Assembly: GCA_022747635.1 (NCBI GenBank)
Contig: JAKTNV010000011.1
Coordinates: 18,063,981-18,127,980, forward strand
Origin: Hetaerina americana
Lineage: Eukaryota; Arthropoda; Insecta; Odonata; Calopterygidae
Length of the DNA: 64,000 nt
Direction: 5' to 3'
A program made the position numbers and the translations under genes. The notes below the pieces were generated by a model that saw only the letters and a list, made by a program, of their open reading frames with translations, was not told where the DNA came from and searched no databases. Position 1 is the first letter of the stretch. Every line of letters begins with the position of its first letter. Below, piece by piece: positions 34,891 through 46,506 of this stretch.

Positions 34891-34894
34891 TATC

Positions 34895-35270
34895 ATTGTT
34901 TTATAATAGATGCAGAAATTCAAAGGAGGGTGAAAAGGTGTGGCCTGGAGAGCGTTATCGTTGGCAATAGGATGCTGAAGCCAGTGATATAGAGGAGATA
35001 ACGTTGGGAAAGCGAAGACGGGGGCAAGAGTAGGATAGGCATGTTGGAAGGAATGAAGGGTGGTCAAATGTATGCAAAGTTGAAGAAGAGGTTGTTGTAG
35101 CGTCGAATTTAAGAAGTAACTATGAGAAATTGAAGAACGGTGTTTTCTGATATCTGATTTTTGGGTTTGTTTTGTTAGGAGAGACAAAAGAATGCATCTT
35201 CGTTCATCAGTGTCCGTGTAAAACCTACCTTGGATGGTAGATTAATTTTTCTAATTCATAATAAGAGAAA
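34895..35270 (+). pseudogene. RTE-like LINE C-terminal remnant and 3' end
   Basis: GGATGCTGAAGCCAGTGATA, GAGGAGATAACGTTGGGAAA, GAGTAGGATAGGCATGTTGG and GAATGAAGGGTGGTC code for the decayed GMLKTVIEGRMLGKRGKG and IGILDGMKGG blocks; the 3' end has TTTTGTTAGGAGAGACAAAA and AAACCTACCTTGGATGGTAG. Confidence 0.8.
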
Positions 35271-37340
35271 TCTTAAGTTAACCAATTTTCCTTTGAGGTA
35301 TCTAGGATCATGATTCTTTGCTTCCGTCGTTAACGTATTTAATGTGGTCGTTATAGTTCGTAATGGTGCCCACTTCGGTGATTTGTGTAAATATTATATT
35401 AAAATAGGAGTAAATTTTTGTAAAATATAGCAGGTTTTAATTTCGATTATTGCAAAATCGTGTTACTTATGCCATTTAACTTGCCTTTTCAGTATTTTCA
35501 ATAAATGCAATTCCATCTACGCTCACTCAGCTTTAAGTTTCTTATTACGATCTTTTACCTGTTTCTCTTTTGGTAGGAAATATTCATTAGTGCTCACACG
35601 CCAGCCAATAGTTTCCGAAGGCAATATCCAGTTCAATTAGCTCTTTAAATTCCTTCTACAGCCTCGTCTTTTAAGTAATTGATACTCCTAGAATGATTCC
35701 GTTGATCGGACGCTTGTTTAAACATAGACGAAAGAAAAACAATAGAAAAAAATGCTTTCCCTGGAAAAGCAGCACTTTTATTTTTTACGATGAATAGTCA
35801 ATGTCTTGCTCAAAGTGTAGCCTTGGGTAATAGATTTTTATCGCATTTAGTATCCTCATGAAATATTGCTGTTGTTGTCACTCAGGAACCATGGAAACTT
35901 TTCGTCACAGCCTTTCGTCACATAATTCATTACAAAAACCGCTGATAAAGTGGGCTGCCTTCGAGGGTTATCCATACGATATACCCGGCTAACCTTGCTC
36001 CGGCCTCGTCGAAATTGCAAGAATGCCCCGCGGAATAGGAATTTTGAAAACGATGTTTGGTTAACGAACGGAACTAATGTAGCGCTTGGCTCTATGATAG
36101 CACTTGGCTACAGCTGTCCCTAGATCCGTGGAAAAATAGGTCCACGTTTAAAGGTCCTCTCGCCACTCTATAGAGTTCTGTCATCCATTCGTTGATCAAG
36201 GTTAGGAGGCACGCTCCATTTGAGAGCGCTCAGATTGCAAAGCGCATAATAATATGTCATTCCGATTTCTCGAACCGGAATGTCGGGCTTTTCTCAATCG
36301 GGGTTCGTCTGCTCGCATGCCCTGGAGGAAAATAACCACCATCGCATCATTTCTCGCTGCCCGGAAGTTCCCTCTCTCCCGGATGCTAGTTCTAAATTTT
36401 TATATATCCATTCACGCGTGCCGCTAGCCGAGATCGCTTAGCACTGGTGGTGCTCGTTTTTTTTTCTCCTCCTGAACGGCCGCGCAGGAATTCCTTAAGC
36501 AGTTAAAACTGGAAATCTCACGCAGCTGCCTTCCAATCAACATTGCTATTCGATCCCGAAGAGTGGTCGTGGGGGCAGCTGCTGCCGTCGACCAATCGCA
36601 TCTCAGCTGTCTTTCGATGCTTGAGAATCCCTTTGTTTCATCCAAAATGGATGAAACAAAGGGATTCTCTTAAACTCTCCCTTAGTTTTGATCCGATTCC
36701 TGTTCTAAATTTTCACCGAAAATATATTATTCTTTGTTCTGAAAAACGTTTCTCGAAATGGGTTGGGAAAGGAGAAGGTAGTCAAACCATTTAATTTAAG
36801 TGGACCAAGAATCGGTAAACGAATTGTCGTATTGTTAATATATCTGCCCTAAATGTCTTTGCCCCAATCCGTTTTTGCCTTTGATGTGAAGTTGAATGGC
36901 AAACATAATGTATTTATTAATCCATTTCATTGTCCATACACTTCTACCTTGTCCTTGGAAATGCTTAAATGTGTTATTTAGGTAAGATAAACTAATAACT
37001 GAAACCGAAGTTAAAACAACAGCGTATAGGTTGGAATATTCATCTCAGTTTGTGATTTGAGTCGATATTACTACATGGAGAAACAGGTGATAATGGAACC
37101 GATATGTACAGAATATCTTTATGTACCTCATTATTAGCTGTAAAAGTACTTATCTTGTCAATTATTATCGGAAAGCTTATTTTATTCCACATTTGCTAAT
37201 GTAATCCGTATTTTTTCTATCAGATAAGTCTTAAATAATTTCCCCCCGGCGAATGCTACGTTTGATTCTTAAGAACGTCTTAAAAGCACTGGGCTCGTAG
37301 CTCATCATTTAGTATTGTATTTTTAGAAATCTGGATATTC
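35271..37340. other. Unassigned sequence containing short hairpins
   Basis: No gene recognised in about 2 kb. Small inverted repeats are listed separately. Confidence 0.45.
36623..36669. repeat. Perfect 21-bp inverted repeat, 5-nt loop
   Basis: The arm at 36623-36643 (starting GAGAATCCCTTT, ending TTTCATCC) is exactly reverse-complemented at 36649-36669, with AAAAT between. The flanks do not extend the stem. A transcript would fold into a short perfect hairpin. Confidence 0.9.
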
Positions 37341-37344
37341 ACCT

Positions 37345-38430
37345 ATATCAACACAATGCCTTAAGTCCCCACAGTGGCGTATGTAGCGGAGGGTGTCAGG
37401 GCACCGGTCATAGAAGTATGGTATATGCAGAATTATTAGTTCATTCACTTGAATATGTCTAATCTCATTTACACTTCTCGTAGACATTCATTTCCATGAT
37501 AATCACGCAATAATCCTTGCGCTTGACTTATTCATCAAACTAGTATTCGAGTTAATTTCATGTTTTCGGACTCTTGGGTTCCATTTTGTTACTGTTTCCC
37601 TCGGTGCGGGTGAAGAACGATCATCCGTTTGAGAAGATGTCTATCATTCCTATTTTATCTCTCTGGTCGAATATACCAATAAAATTTTCTGTTCTAATAA
37701 TGCCATCTATGTCGTAAGAAAACTCAGGTGCTCTGAATCAAGAGGCTCCCAGCCAAATACTTCGAGTCACATCGGTGACGCCTTCTCGCTTCTTGTAGCA
37801 ATTTTTAACATACATGACGGATTTTATTTTGACTTAATCGAATTCGTTAATTACGGTTTTCTCCCATACATTCCAGACTCTCACTGCATATTATAAATGT
37901 GGTCTAACGAAAGTGAAGTAACACATATCTCTGGCTTTTTCATTACACGTTCCTGCAGTCTGCCTAATGAAACCTAGCTTCTTCAAGATTTACCCATATA
38001 TCCATCCAATGTGGGTGGGTGTCCCATGAAAATTTGGATGTCTGTACATACCCAAGTAATTGGCCTGTTTTCAAATGCTTAACTCGATACCATCTATTTT
38101 ATAATCTTTATTTGTTTATCTTGTCTTTCATACTAAGACAGCAATGCTGTACATTTTCTGATATTTCATTCTAACCTCCATTCTGTACACCATTCTGATA
38201 CCTGGTCGAATTTGCTTTATAGTAGCACGATATCTACCGGTGTCCTTATTTCTCTGAAAACTGCTGTGTCGTTTGCATATAATCTATGATTTTTGCTGAG
38301 ATTGGAGCTTAGGTCGTTTATGTATGACGAGAAGGGATTCTATAGCACTTCCATGCAGTACTCTTGAAGATACGTCCGCCTCTCTCAACTCGTCGGCGAC
38401 TACTTTGCGTGTACGATTAGATAAAGAGCT
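37345..38430 (-). pseudogene. CR1-like LINE: RT C-terminal half and 3' end, decayed
   Basis: Reading the minus strand from 38430 down gives, across frameshifts and stops, SSYINDLSSNLSKNHRLYAND, then TAVFREIRTPVDIVLL, SKFDQVSEWCTEWRLE and NIRKCTALL. This is the RT catalytic palm and following region of CR1/Jockey-type LINEs, with the usual YADD/FADD box changed to YAND. Later come NYLGMYRHPN, KARDMCYFTFVRPHL and YAVRVWNVW (the 'LVRP.LEY...VWDP' block). The 3' end carries the family's GGTGCCCTGACACCCTCCGC repeat near 37375-37420. Inactive, clearly old. Confidence 0.75.
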
Positions 38431-39655
38431 TCAGTGCCAGTTAGTTACTTTTTGGTGTTCCATCCTTTCCTGTAAATTAAATCGTCTTTGATTCCAGTTC
38501 TCGTTTCTTTGAAAACTCCCTCTCTCTTACCACATGAAAATGCAATATTTTTGGTTAACTCTTGAACTCCAGATTTAGTATTTAATGAAACAAGGTCTTC
38601 ACTTGTTCTGAAAGTTGGTATCATTATTTGTTACGAAAAATACTCCAATGACTTAGTTTACAATACTCAATCTGATTTTTTTTAGCAAACACTACCTGCA
38701 AAAATGCTACTCTCTCAATCAGTTCTTACATTTTTGTTTTTTCATTTATCTTTGAACCAAAAATGCTCAATTTTTCCCTTATTGGGGTAACCTATCTCTT
38801 TTACCAGATCTCTTCCCAAATGTCCTTGCTTTCTCAGCGTTTTCATCTTTTAACTCTTTCTTTCGGAATCTTATTAACTCTTTCCTTGGCGTTAACTTTA
38901 CGTTCTCGCCGTTGTATTGAAATCAGATGTTAGTATTGAAGTACGGAATACTCATATTTTACTCACCGGAAGAATAATTAGATCAGCCATTAGGTGTGTC
39001 GTCATAATGAGCACGAAGATACTCGATGATGACGTTTCTATGAAAAAAAACATCATCCTGATTTTTATCCATTTCTTGATATTTTATTTTCCATCAGTAT
39101 AGGTTTAATTTACTTCTTGTTCCATAATAATAAAAATTTTATTATTCCACAGCGATTAATTGGATTGTGTTTCAATCTGAATAAGTTATAGTTAGGGTAA
39201 AAGTACAGGTTACTATGTTTATTATTTTGAAATATATTCAATTTCCGCAAATTCAAGCTTTCCATTACCGCGACGAATTTTTTGTTTTAATAACGATTTA
39301 TTTATGCTTCCTACAAGTGAGTCAGCGGCACAATTAGGGCTTCGAAGGGATAATCAGATGAATTTTTATTACTACTTCGGAATGTGTTTTATTTCCAACG
39401 AACCTGACACTACTGCCAATTCAACATTTTCTTTTTTTCATCTTACAGATTCATGTAAGATTCCTCCGCAGAATAACCAAGTACGAAGTGGAAGCACAAA
39501 AAGTGCTCCCCTCTTGGTTCTTGTGATGTCTATTTATTCATTTTGGGAAGAAATCCTACCCAAAGCGGTTTTCAACATTTTTTTTGGTTCGACGACTCGT
39601 TTGCTGCTCCTCTGCCCCTCAATCCGGTGTGAGAACTGAGTTAACTACTTTCAAC
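38431..39655. other. Unassigned AT-rich sequence
   Basis: The first part (to about 38550) may continue the minus-strand LINE; beyond that nothing recognised. A modest plus-strand frame at 39304-39639 lacks known motifs. Confidence 0.45.
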
Positions 39656-39659
39656 CCCT

Positions 39660-40140
39660 CTTGATGACTCTGCATTCATTCGGTGAATAATATTACTCGC
39701 GCCCTCGTATTCATTTCCGCCGTCTCTTCTATTTTCTTTTCCCTCCGCGCGTCACCTCCCTTCCACTCCCAACCTCCCTCTCCTCCCTCTCTCCTCCTCC
39801 CAGGGACATCTTTCACGATGCAACCCATCCCGCCCTCTTCCACTTAACAAGATGTCCCCGGGATGACTCCACGTTTCCATCCTCCCCTCCTCCCTCGACC
39901 CCCTTCCCACTTACGATGGAACCACTGACACTCTCCCACTACTCCCCCTCTCCTTCTCATCTTCGTCCATATTTCGCCTCCCCCCCTCCAACCCCACGAA
40001 CTTCGCTTTCACTCGACCGGAGATGGGAACTTCTATGCCACTACTCCCCCGCACCCACGAAACTTCCTTTTCTCCCCTTCTCCAACGACAAACTCACCGC
40101 CCCCTCCCCCTTGTCACGCGAGAAAGATGGATGGGTCCAC
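39660..40140. other. Pyrimidine-rich block
   Basis: CTCCC-type plus strand, few purines, ends near 40120. Confidence 0.6.
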
Positions 40141-40249
40141 CACGCCGGGGATATCCTTAACTACGGGCGCTCGCACCCAAATATCGGAAAGAAAATACTG
40201 CCGGAGTTTGTGTGGTGTTTATAACCAACCAGTATTGTGTGGTGTAAAC

Positions 40250-40337
40250 CAAAAAATATGTGTTCCTATCCCTTTCCCATATATCTGTATCCATGGAAAT
40301 GAATATGTGTTCGCCGTGGAGGGTTTTCGGGTTTAAA

Positions 40338-40340
<3 letters not shown>
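40250..40340 (+). mobile_element. SINE family B tail, plus orientation
   Basis: TGTGTTCCTATCCCTTTCCC, ATATATCTGTATCCATGG, TGTTCGCCGTGGAGGGTTTT and CGGGTTTAAATG run into a GT then AT array. The next 85 bp carry the same tail inverted. Confidence 0.75.
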
Positions 40341-40381
<41 letters not shown>

Positions 40382-40382
40382 C
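40339..40382. repeat. (GT)n(AT)n microsatellite
   Basis: GT repeat followed by AT repeat, lying at the centre of an inverted pair of SINE tails. Confidence 0.95.
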
Positions 40383-40383
40383 A

Positions 40384-40610
40384 TTCAAACACGAAATCCC
40401 GCCAAACGGCGAATAAATACTCATATATACAGAAACATATATAAGGAAAAGGGATAGGAACACGTATAAAGGACGAACTCAATAGAGGTGGGGAAGGCGG
40501 AATCGAACGGATCACAAGAGTAAAAATATCTCCTCAACCGGGACTCGAACACCGGATCTTTCCACTTGCCGGGCGGATGCTCTTAACCACTTGAGCTATC
40601 GAGGATATGT
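40384..40610 (-). mobile_element. tRNA-derived SINE (family B)
   Basis: On the minus strand: tRNA-like head (40605 to 40531), then ATTTTTACTCTTGTGATCCG, ATTCCGCCTTCCCCACCTCT, TGTTCCTATCCCTTTTCCTT, ATATGTTTCTGTATATATGA, TTCGCCGTTTGGCGGGATTT and CGTGTTTGAATG before the AT array. A diverged copy is at 9040-9178 and a further tail piece at 40748-40785 (plus). Confidence 0.8.
40531..40605 (-). tRNA. tRNA-like head of SINE B (probably not a functional tRNA)
   Basis: 75 nt that fold like a tRNA. Acceptor arms TCCTCGA and TTGAGGA pair over 7 positions with one G-T. The D arm is GCTC/GAGC. The anticodon arm TCCGC/GTGGA has loop CCGGCAA (GGC in anticodon position, but C instead of the usual U33). The T arm contains GTTCGAGTC but pairs imperfectly. 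T5 follows a few bases downstream. The shared SINE body beyond it argues for a SINE head or tRNA pseudogene. Confidence 0.5.
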
Positions 40611-40747
40611 AATTTACCCTGAGATCCGTGGGTCTTATATGTCGCCAAGCGCCCCGATTCTTTAGCCAAGAGATGGCGTCAGGGGGCTGTTTCACCCACC
40701 AAAGGAGAAATAGACAATACACAAGAGGAAAGGACAGTGGTTAGAAT

Positions 40748-40783
40748 TCCCCTTTTCCTTATATATGTTTCTGTATATATGAG

Positions 40784-40811
<28 letters not shown>
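40748..40811 (+). repeat. SINE B tail piece and (AT)n array
   Basis: CCCCTTTTCCTTATATATGT, TTCTGTATATATGAG and then AT repeats that abut the mariner copy 2 TIR. Confidence 0.75.
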
Positions 40812-42124
<1,313 letters not shown>

Positions 42125-42218
<94 letters not shown>

Positions 42219-42255
42219 ATATATATTTCCACACATATACATATATATGTTTATA
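42125..42255. repeat. (AT)n microsatellite
   Basis: Long AT array with TTTATATTT interruptions between a mariner and a SINE. Confidence 0.95.
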
Positions 42256-42264
42256 TTTAATAAG

Positions 42265-42545
42265 GGGGTCGCGGTAGTTCAGGGGGTAGAGCTTTGGACT
42301 CCTGGGCGGAGGGTCCCGGGTTTGATTCCCGGGCAAGGCACTCTGGGCACCTGCAGCTCCGCCCAAGCTATGTGAATTTTCGGGTTCCACATCTTCCTGG
42401 GAAACCATAACTGGCATAGGGAAAGCAACCGGTCCCCCTACCCTGATGTGTGAATTTCACACGCCGTCGGGCTTAGTACTGTGTGAACATCACCTACCAA
42501 ACCGACCTTAGGGTTGATAACTGTGTTTATGATGTTTTTTAATTT
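42265..42545 (+). mobile_element. tRNA-derived SINE (family A), full-length-like
   Basis: Head GGGGGTCGCGGTAGTTCAGG, GGGTAGAGCTTTGG, box B GGGTTTGATTCCCGGG, then CTGCAGCTCCGCCCAAGCT, GGGTTCCACATCTTCCTGGG, CCTGATGTGTGAATTTCACA, CGCCGTCGGGCTTAGTACTG and CGACCTTAGGGTTGATAACT. Together with 54398 one of the best-kept copies. Confidence 0.9.
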
Positions 42546-42559
42546 AATGGCGATCTGTC

Positions 42560-42720
42560 TGTACACTTAACTACTCTCTATTGGTTACTGACCGGATGGT
42601 CCATAGTTCAATTCCCGGATGATGGAAAAGTCCCAGCGGGGAAATTTCTAGTCGCAAGCACTTCGTTGCAAACTGAATGGCGGCAAAGGGAAGATAAATC
42701 GCACCCCGCCCTTTAAATGG
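42560..42720 (+). mobile_element. Possible tRNA-derived SINE scrap
   Basis: GGTTACTGACCGGATGGTCC and ATAGTTCAATTCCCGGATGA resemble the box B half of a SINE head; the following AAGTCCCAGCGGGGAAATTT body is not shared with families A-C. Confidence 0.45.
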
Positions 42721-42834
42721 GAAGGGTTCTGTATTTTTTATTATTAGGGGTAACTTGAGGTTATGTTACCTATTTGAAAGATTCGTAACACTCGAGTTTA
42801 CTAGTGGCGGCGAGGGGATTATAATGGCCCTGCA

Positions 42835-43430
42835 TACATCTGCATCTACACAATATCCCGTAAGTCGCCGTAAGGGCGTGTGGCGGGGGATTTTAGGGCG
42901 CCAACCATATGTGTAGAATTTTTAGCTCATGCATGCATGTGAACATGTATTTCACCGGCAAAAATAATCGTACGCCTGCATACTTATGTAATTCATGCAA
43001 TGAATGATCAAATCATTACATTTTTGTCTTTAAACGAATTCGGTTTCTTAGGTTCAATTCTTTTACGATTGTGCATCGTGCGATAGAAGAACGAGTTCTT
43101 GAATCTGTCTGTGACGGCATCTAACCCTCTTCCCTTCAGTTGGCGAATCTACCGATATAATTGGGATCCATAATAATTCCATCGTAGACCCATGAAAACT
43201 CAGCTGTCTGCTGAAAATCAAAGGAATCCCAGCGTAATTCCTCCAACATACCCGTTATGCTAATACGTTCTCGTAGCAATTTTTGCCGGCAAAATTGTGT
43301 AAAGGTAAAGCACTGGTATATTGAGCCATCTAAATGAAGTAAGGGAAATTGGTTTGAACGTTGGCAGAGTCGAGTACGCGGTCTTCTCTCTAGCCGTACC
43401 TGTGTAATCATAGACAAAGTCAGTCGTAAC
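42835..43430 (-). pseudogene. CR1-like LINE, C-terminus and 3' end, decayed
   Basis: The minus strand between 43417 and 43136 encodes KLLRERISITGMLEELRWDS and FDFQQTAEFSWVYDGI, matching the 'V..ML.ELGWE.L..RR..A.L...YK' tail of CR1/Jockey-type LINEs. The 3' end lies near 42840-42910, with the family repeat (complement of CCCGTAAGTCGCCGTAAGGG and GTGTGGCGGGGGATTTTAGG). Confidence 0.7.
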
Positions 43431-44265
43431 CACTCTTAATTCCCTCACTCAAAAAGCAAACTTTTATACTGTACCCGGAAAAACACATTCTCGGATGATG
43501 TAGATCGTCATGTACGTGTTTAGCTTATGCTAATGCATTATTATATGCATGTAGAAGTGAATATTCATCCATTTAAGGCAAGTGGCCTCGTCACACACCC
43601 CTTTGGTGGCTTGGTGACATATTCTTCAGATGTATTGCGAGGATTCTACATGTTTTCGACATGGCCCGAGGTGATCTCTTATGTCACCCGTCTAAGCCAA
43701 AAGTGTTTCCGAGGAAAATAAGTTGTAATGCAATATTACAAGTTCTTGTTGTTTTACATATTTATCCATCTTTTTTAGGAATGTTCATGCTAATGATCGG
43801 TTGGCTGCAACTCTACCCTACATTTTCTTTTTAGTCAGACCCTTTATTTCGTAAGTGATGGCCAACCAAATCCTGTCAATCATGTCAGTTTTCGACATAC
43901 TCCAACCATTGTATTAAGCGGTGAATTTTCTTAACTTTTTTTCACCTCTTATTATCTTAATAGACTATTTTGTCTTAAAGAATGATTACTGAGCGTGTCT
44001 CTCCGTATATAATATTTTCAGTATTTTCTTTCTTCCTGGAATGAAGGAAGATATATGTGTATAATTCTTCCTTGTTTGCAGGAAAATATTAATGAAATTT
44101 TTCCCTCTTCTCAAAGCATTTTGAAAGTTTTTAATTAGCTTGAAAAAACTAGTGTAACAAATTATATTGATGATATTAGAGGGCATTGTTTGTCTATGAA
44201 TCTTATGTGATAATATTTTAAGGAATCTGTTGTATACCATGTGTCATGGGAATTAACTAAACCAT
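43431..44265. other. Unassigned AT-rich sequence
   Basis: No gene recognised. Confidence 0.45.
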
Positions 44266-44267
44266 AA

Positions 44268-44400
44268 GATGAGGTCCAACGCTTCCCAAGCGACATGGTG
44301 GCGAGCTGGTATGACATGGTAATACAAAAACTGTATCAATGCCACCAAAAATACATCTACCAAGATGCCAATGGTGTAGAAAAATATAGAAAGGTTTAAC
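44268..44400 (+). pseudogene. Possible transposase C-terminal scrap (Tc1/mariner-like)
   Basis: Translates as FPSDMVASWYDMVIQKLYQC and HQKYIYQDANGVEKY, with the spacing of a 'W......RL..C....G.Y' C-terminus seen in several Tc1/mariner-type transposases. No catalytic region or terminus found. Confidence 0.3.
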
Positions 44401-44870
44401 CTTTAAAATAATGCATGAATAATGGAAAATAATAGCTTTTTTCTATTTCTAAAAAATTGGAGACCTCAATTTTGGAATTATTCTTGTACTTTCGTGTGAG
44501 TAATTCTTTATTCTCTCCATATTTTCCAAGTTGTCATAAATCTTGTAACGTCACGTTAGCCATACACATTATTTCATTCAATTTTCATGTCTTTTAGTTC
44601 TTACCTTCATTGTGCATCCGAATATTTGGGACACCACGATGGAATGGTACTCGTAGTCAGTGGTGTCCAAGCAGAGTTCAATTATTCTTCCGTAAATGCG
44701 CCAATTAAACCTGCGATGTTCATTTTCACACGACAACCTCAATATCAGCTACGACTCAAGACGATCACGGTTTTTGAAATTGGGGATAGGCGGAAAAAGT
44801 ACCACCCCTGATGCGGGGAAAAAAATTTAACCTTAACCTCAAACTATAATGGAAGAGGATCCTTACTGAA
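44401..44870. other. Unassigned sequence
   Basis: No gene or repeat recognised. Confidence 0.4.
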
Positions 44871-45140
44871 TGGATGTCTTCTTTCCATATGACTCTCGCA
44901 TTAAGTCCTCACTCGCATCTCCTCAGCCATCATAACACGAGTGACTTTAATGACCGACCCCCTTCCCAACTCCCGTGCCCATTGAAGAGGTCGAGGGAGC
45001 AAACTGGGATGGGTGGAGTGTTGTTTGTTCTTGAGCGGGGTACGAGGTTTGAGGGGGCGGGAACGTTTGTAGAGTGATCATCGTAAACACAGCTCGTGGG
45101 GCACCTCCATGGGTTTTTTCCTCTCCCTCCCCTCACTCGT
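44871..45140. other. Mixed C-rich then G-rich block
   Basis: C-rich to about 44985 then G-rich to about 45070; no coherent protein. Confidence 0.45.
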
Positions 45141-45201
45141 GTTTAGAGTAAGAAAATTGTTTTGATGTTTCGTATGCATGAATCTATTTGTATGCGTGTG
45201 A

Positions 45202-45202
<1 letters not shown>

Positions 45203-45252
<50 letters not shown>

Positions 45253-45299
45253 GCATACATATGTATGTATATGTGTGTACATTTATATACATATACGTA

Positions 45300-45335
<36 letters not shown>

Positions 45336-45365
45336 TACGTATATGTATTTATATTTATATTGCCC
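45203..45365. repeat. AT arrays with an internal 62-bp palindrome
   Basis: Two AT arrays with GCATACATATGTATGTATAT between. The part 45287-45348 (ATACATATACGTATCTATAT to its exact complement) is a perfect palindrome. Confidence 0.9.
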
Positions 45366-45439
45366 CTCGTGCCTACACCAAAAGGACATAAAACACCACG
45401 CGCTTTAACAGGTGCTTCGGGAGGAAACGCCAAACAAAC

Positions 45440-46220
45440 ATCGGCGGACGACGAATGAACAAGGGAGGAAGAACTGTTAACAATGCACTGAAATAAGAAA
45501 AGAGAGGCACCCCCTTCCTGCTTTCCCTTTCCTCCATCTCCCGATTATCTCCCCCGCCTTTCTTATACTCCATGCTGGGCGTATCAAACAATGGTATTCG
45601 CTCTCTCTCTCTTTTCCACTATGACTTTTTTCGGTCATTCCGTCTTCCCTCCCTCCCAATCACGAAACGTACTTAGGAGCCAACTTACCCCGCCTCCTCT
45701 CTCCCCTGTCTTTCACCTCCTTCCCTTTTTAAACCCCTTCTCCTCCACAGCACGCGCGTCCCCATCCTCTTAACCCCATCCACCCCCCTCCCTCCGTACT
45801 GGGCACACTCGCGCCGGAACGTAGGTATACTTTACGACTTAATATCTCCCCCACCCCCCTCTAGCCCTGAACCTCCTCCACCCCCTGTGGAAAAAAGATA
45901 AGGCCAGATCCGTCTTCCCAATTCAGGAGACATGGTTTCCCTCTCTCTCATTCCCCTCCAACTCCGCCCACTCCTACAACACTTACCCTACCTCTCTCCC
46001 ACCTTCGCCCTCGAAAACACTCACCGTCACCGCCTACCTCCTCATCCTATCCTCCACCCTCTTCCCCCGTCCTCTCCTCTCCGCAACCCAATCCCCGCCC
46101 CCCAAGCAAAGTGCCGTGCCGTGTTTATACATACCTCGGTCGAGCATTCCTGCCCCCTCACTCCTTCACCCCCACCTCCCTTCCCCTCCCGGGCGTCTGC
46201 TTCGGAACTTTTCGAACGAT
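45440..46220. other. Pyrimidine-rich block
   Basis: The longest C/T-rich plus-strand block in the window, with CCCCCTCC runs; frames are low complexity. Confidence 0.6.
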
Positions 46221-46359
46221 AGGTACCAAGTGAAATGGCGCCCTCTTACTCTTTTCCGCTAATTTCATTTCTTCCGCGATTTTTCTGGCCATCGTGCCAT
46301 GAGATGCCAAACTTTCGACGACAAGGGATTCTTTCGCACTTGACACGTGGGCAAGTTTA

Positions 46360-46395
46360 GATATATATATATAATTATATATATAATTATATATA

Positions 46396-46451
<56 letters not shown>

Positions 46452-46465
46452 CTATATATATATAT

Positions 46466-46502
<37 letters not shown>
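46360..46502. repeat. (AT)n array with ATAATTATATAT tandem units
   Basis: Contains three tandem ATAATTATATAT units (about 46370-46405), then a long AT array. It lies at the 3' end of the RTE-like LINE. Confidence 0.95.

Positions 46503-46506
<4 letters not shown>

Noticed and set aside
36543..36794. Short open frame covering the 21-bp hairpin
   Set aside because: No motif, and the inverted repeat itself lies within it, so coding is unlikely.
40531..40605. Functional tRNA-Ala(GGC)
   Set aside because: C at position 33, an imperfect T arm and a shared SINE body make a SINE head or pseudogene more likely.
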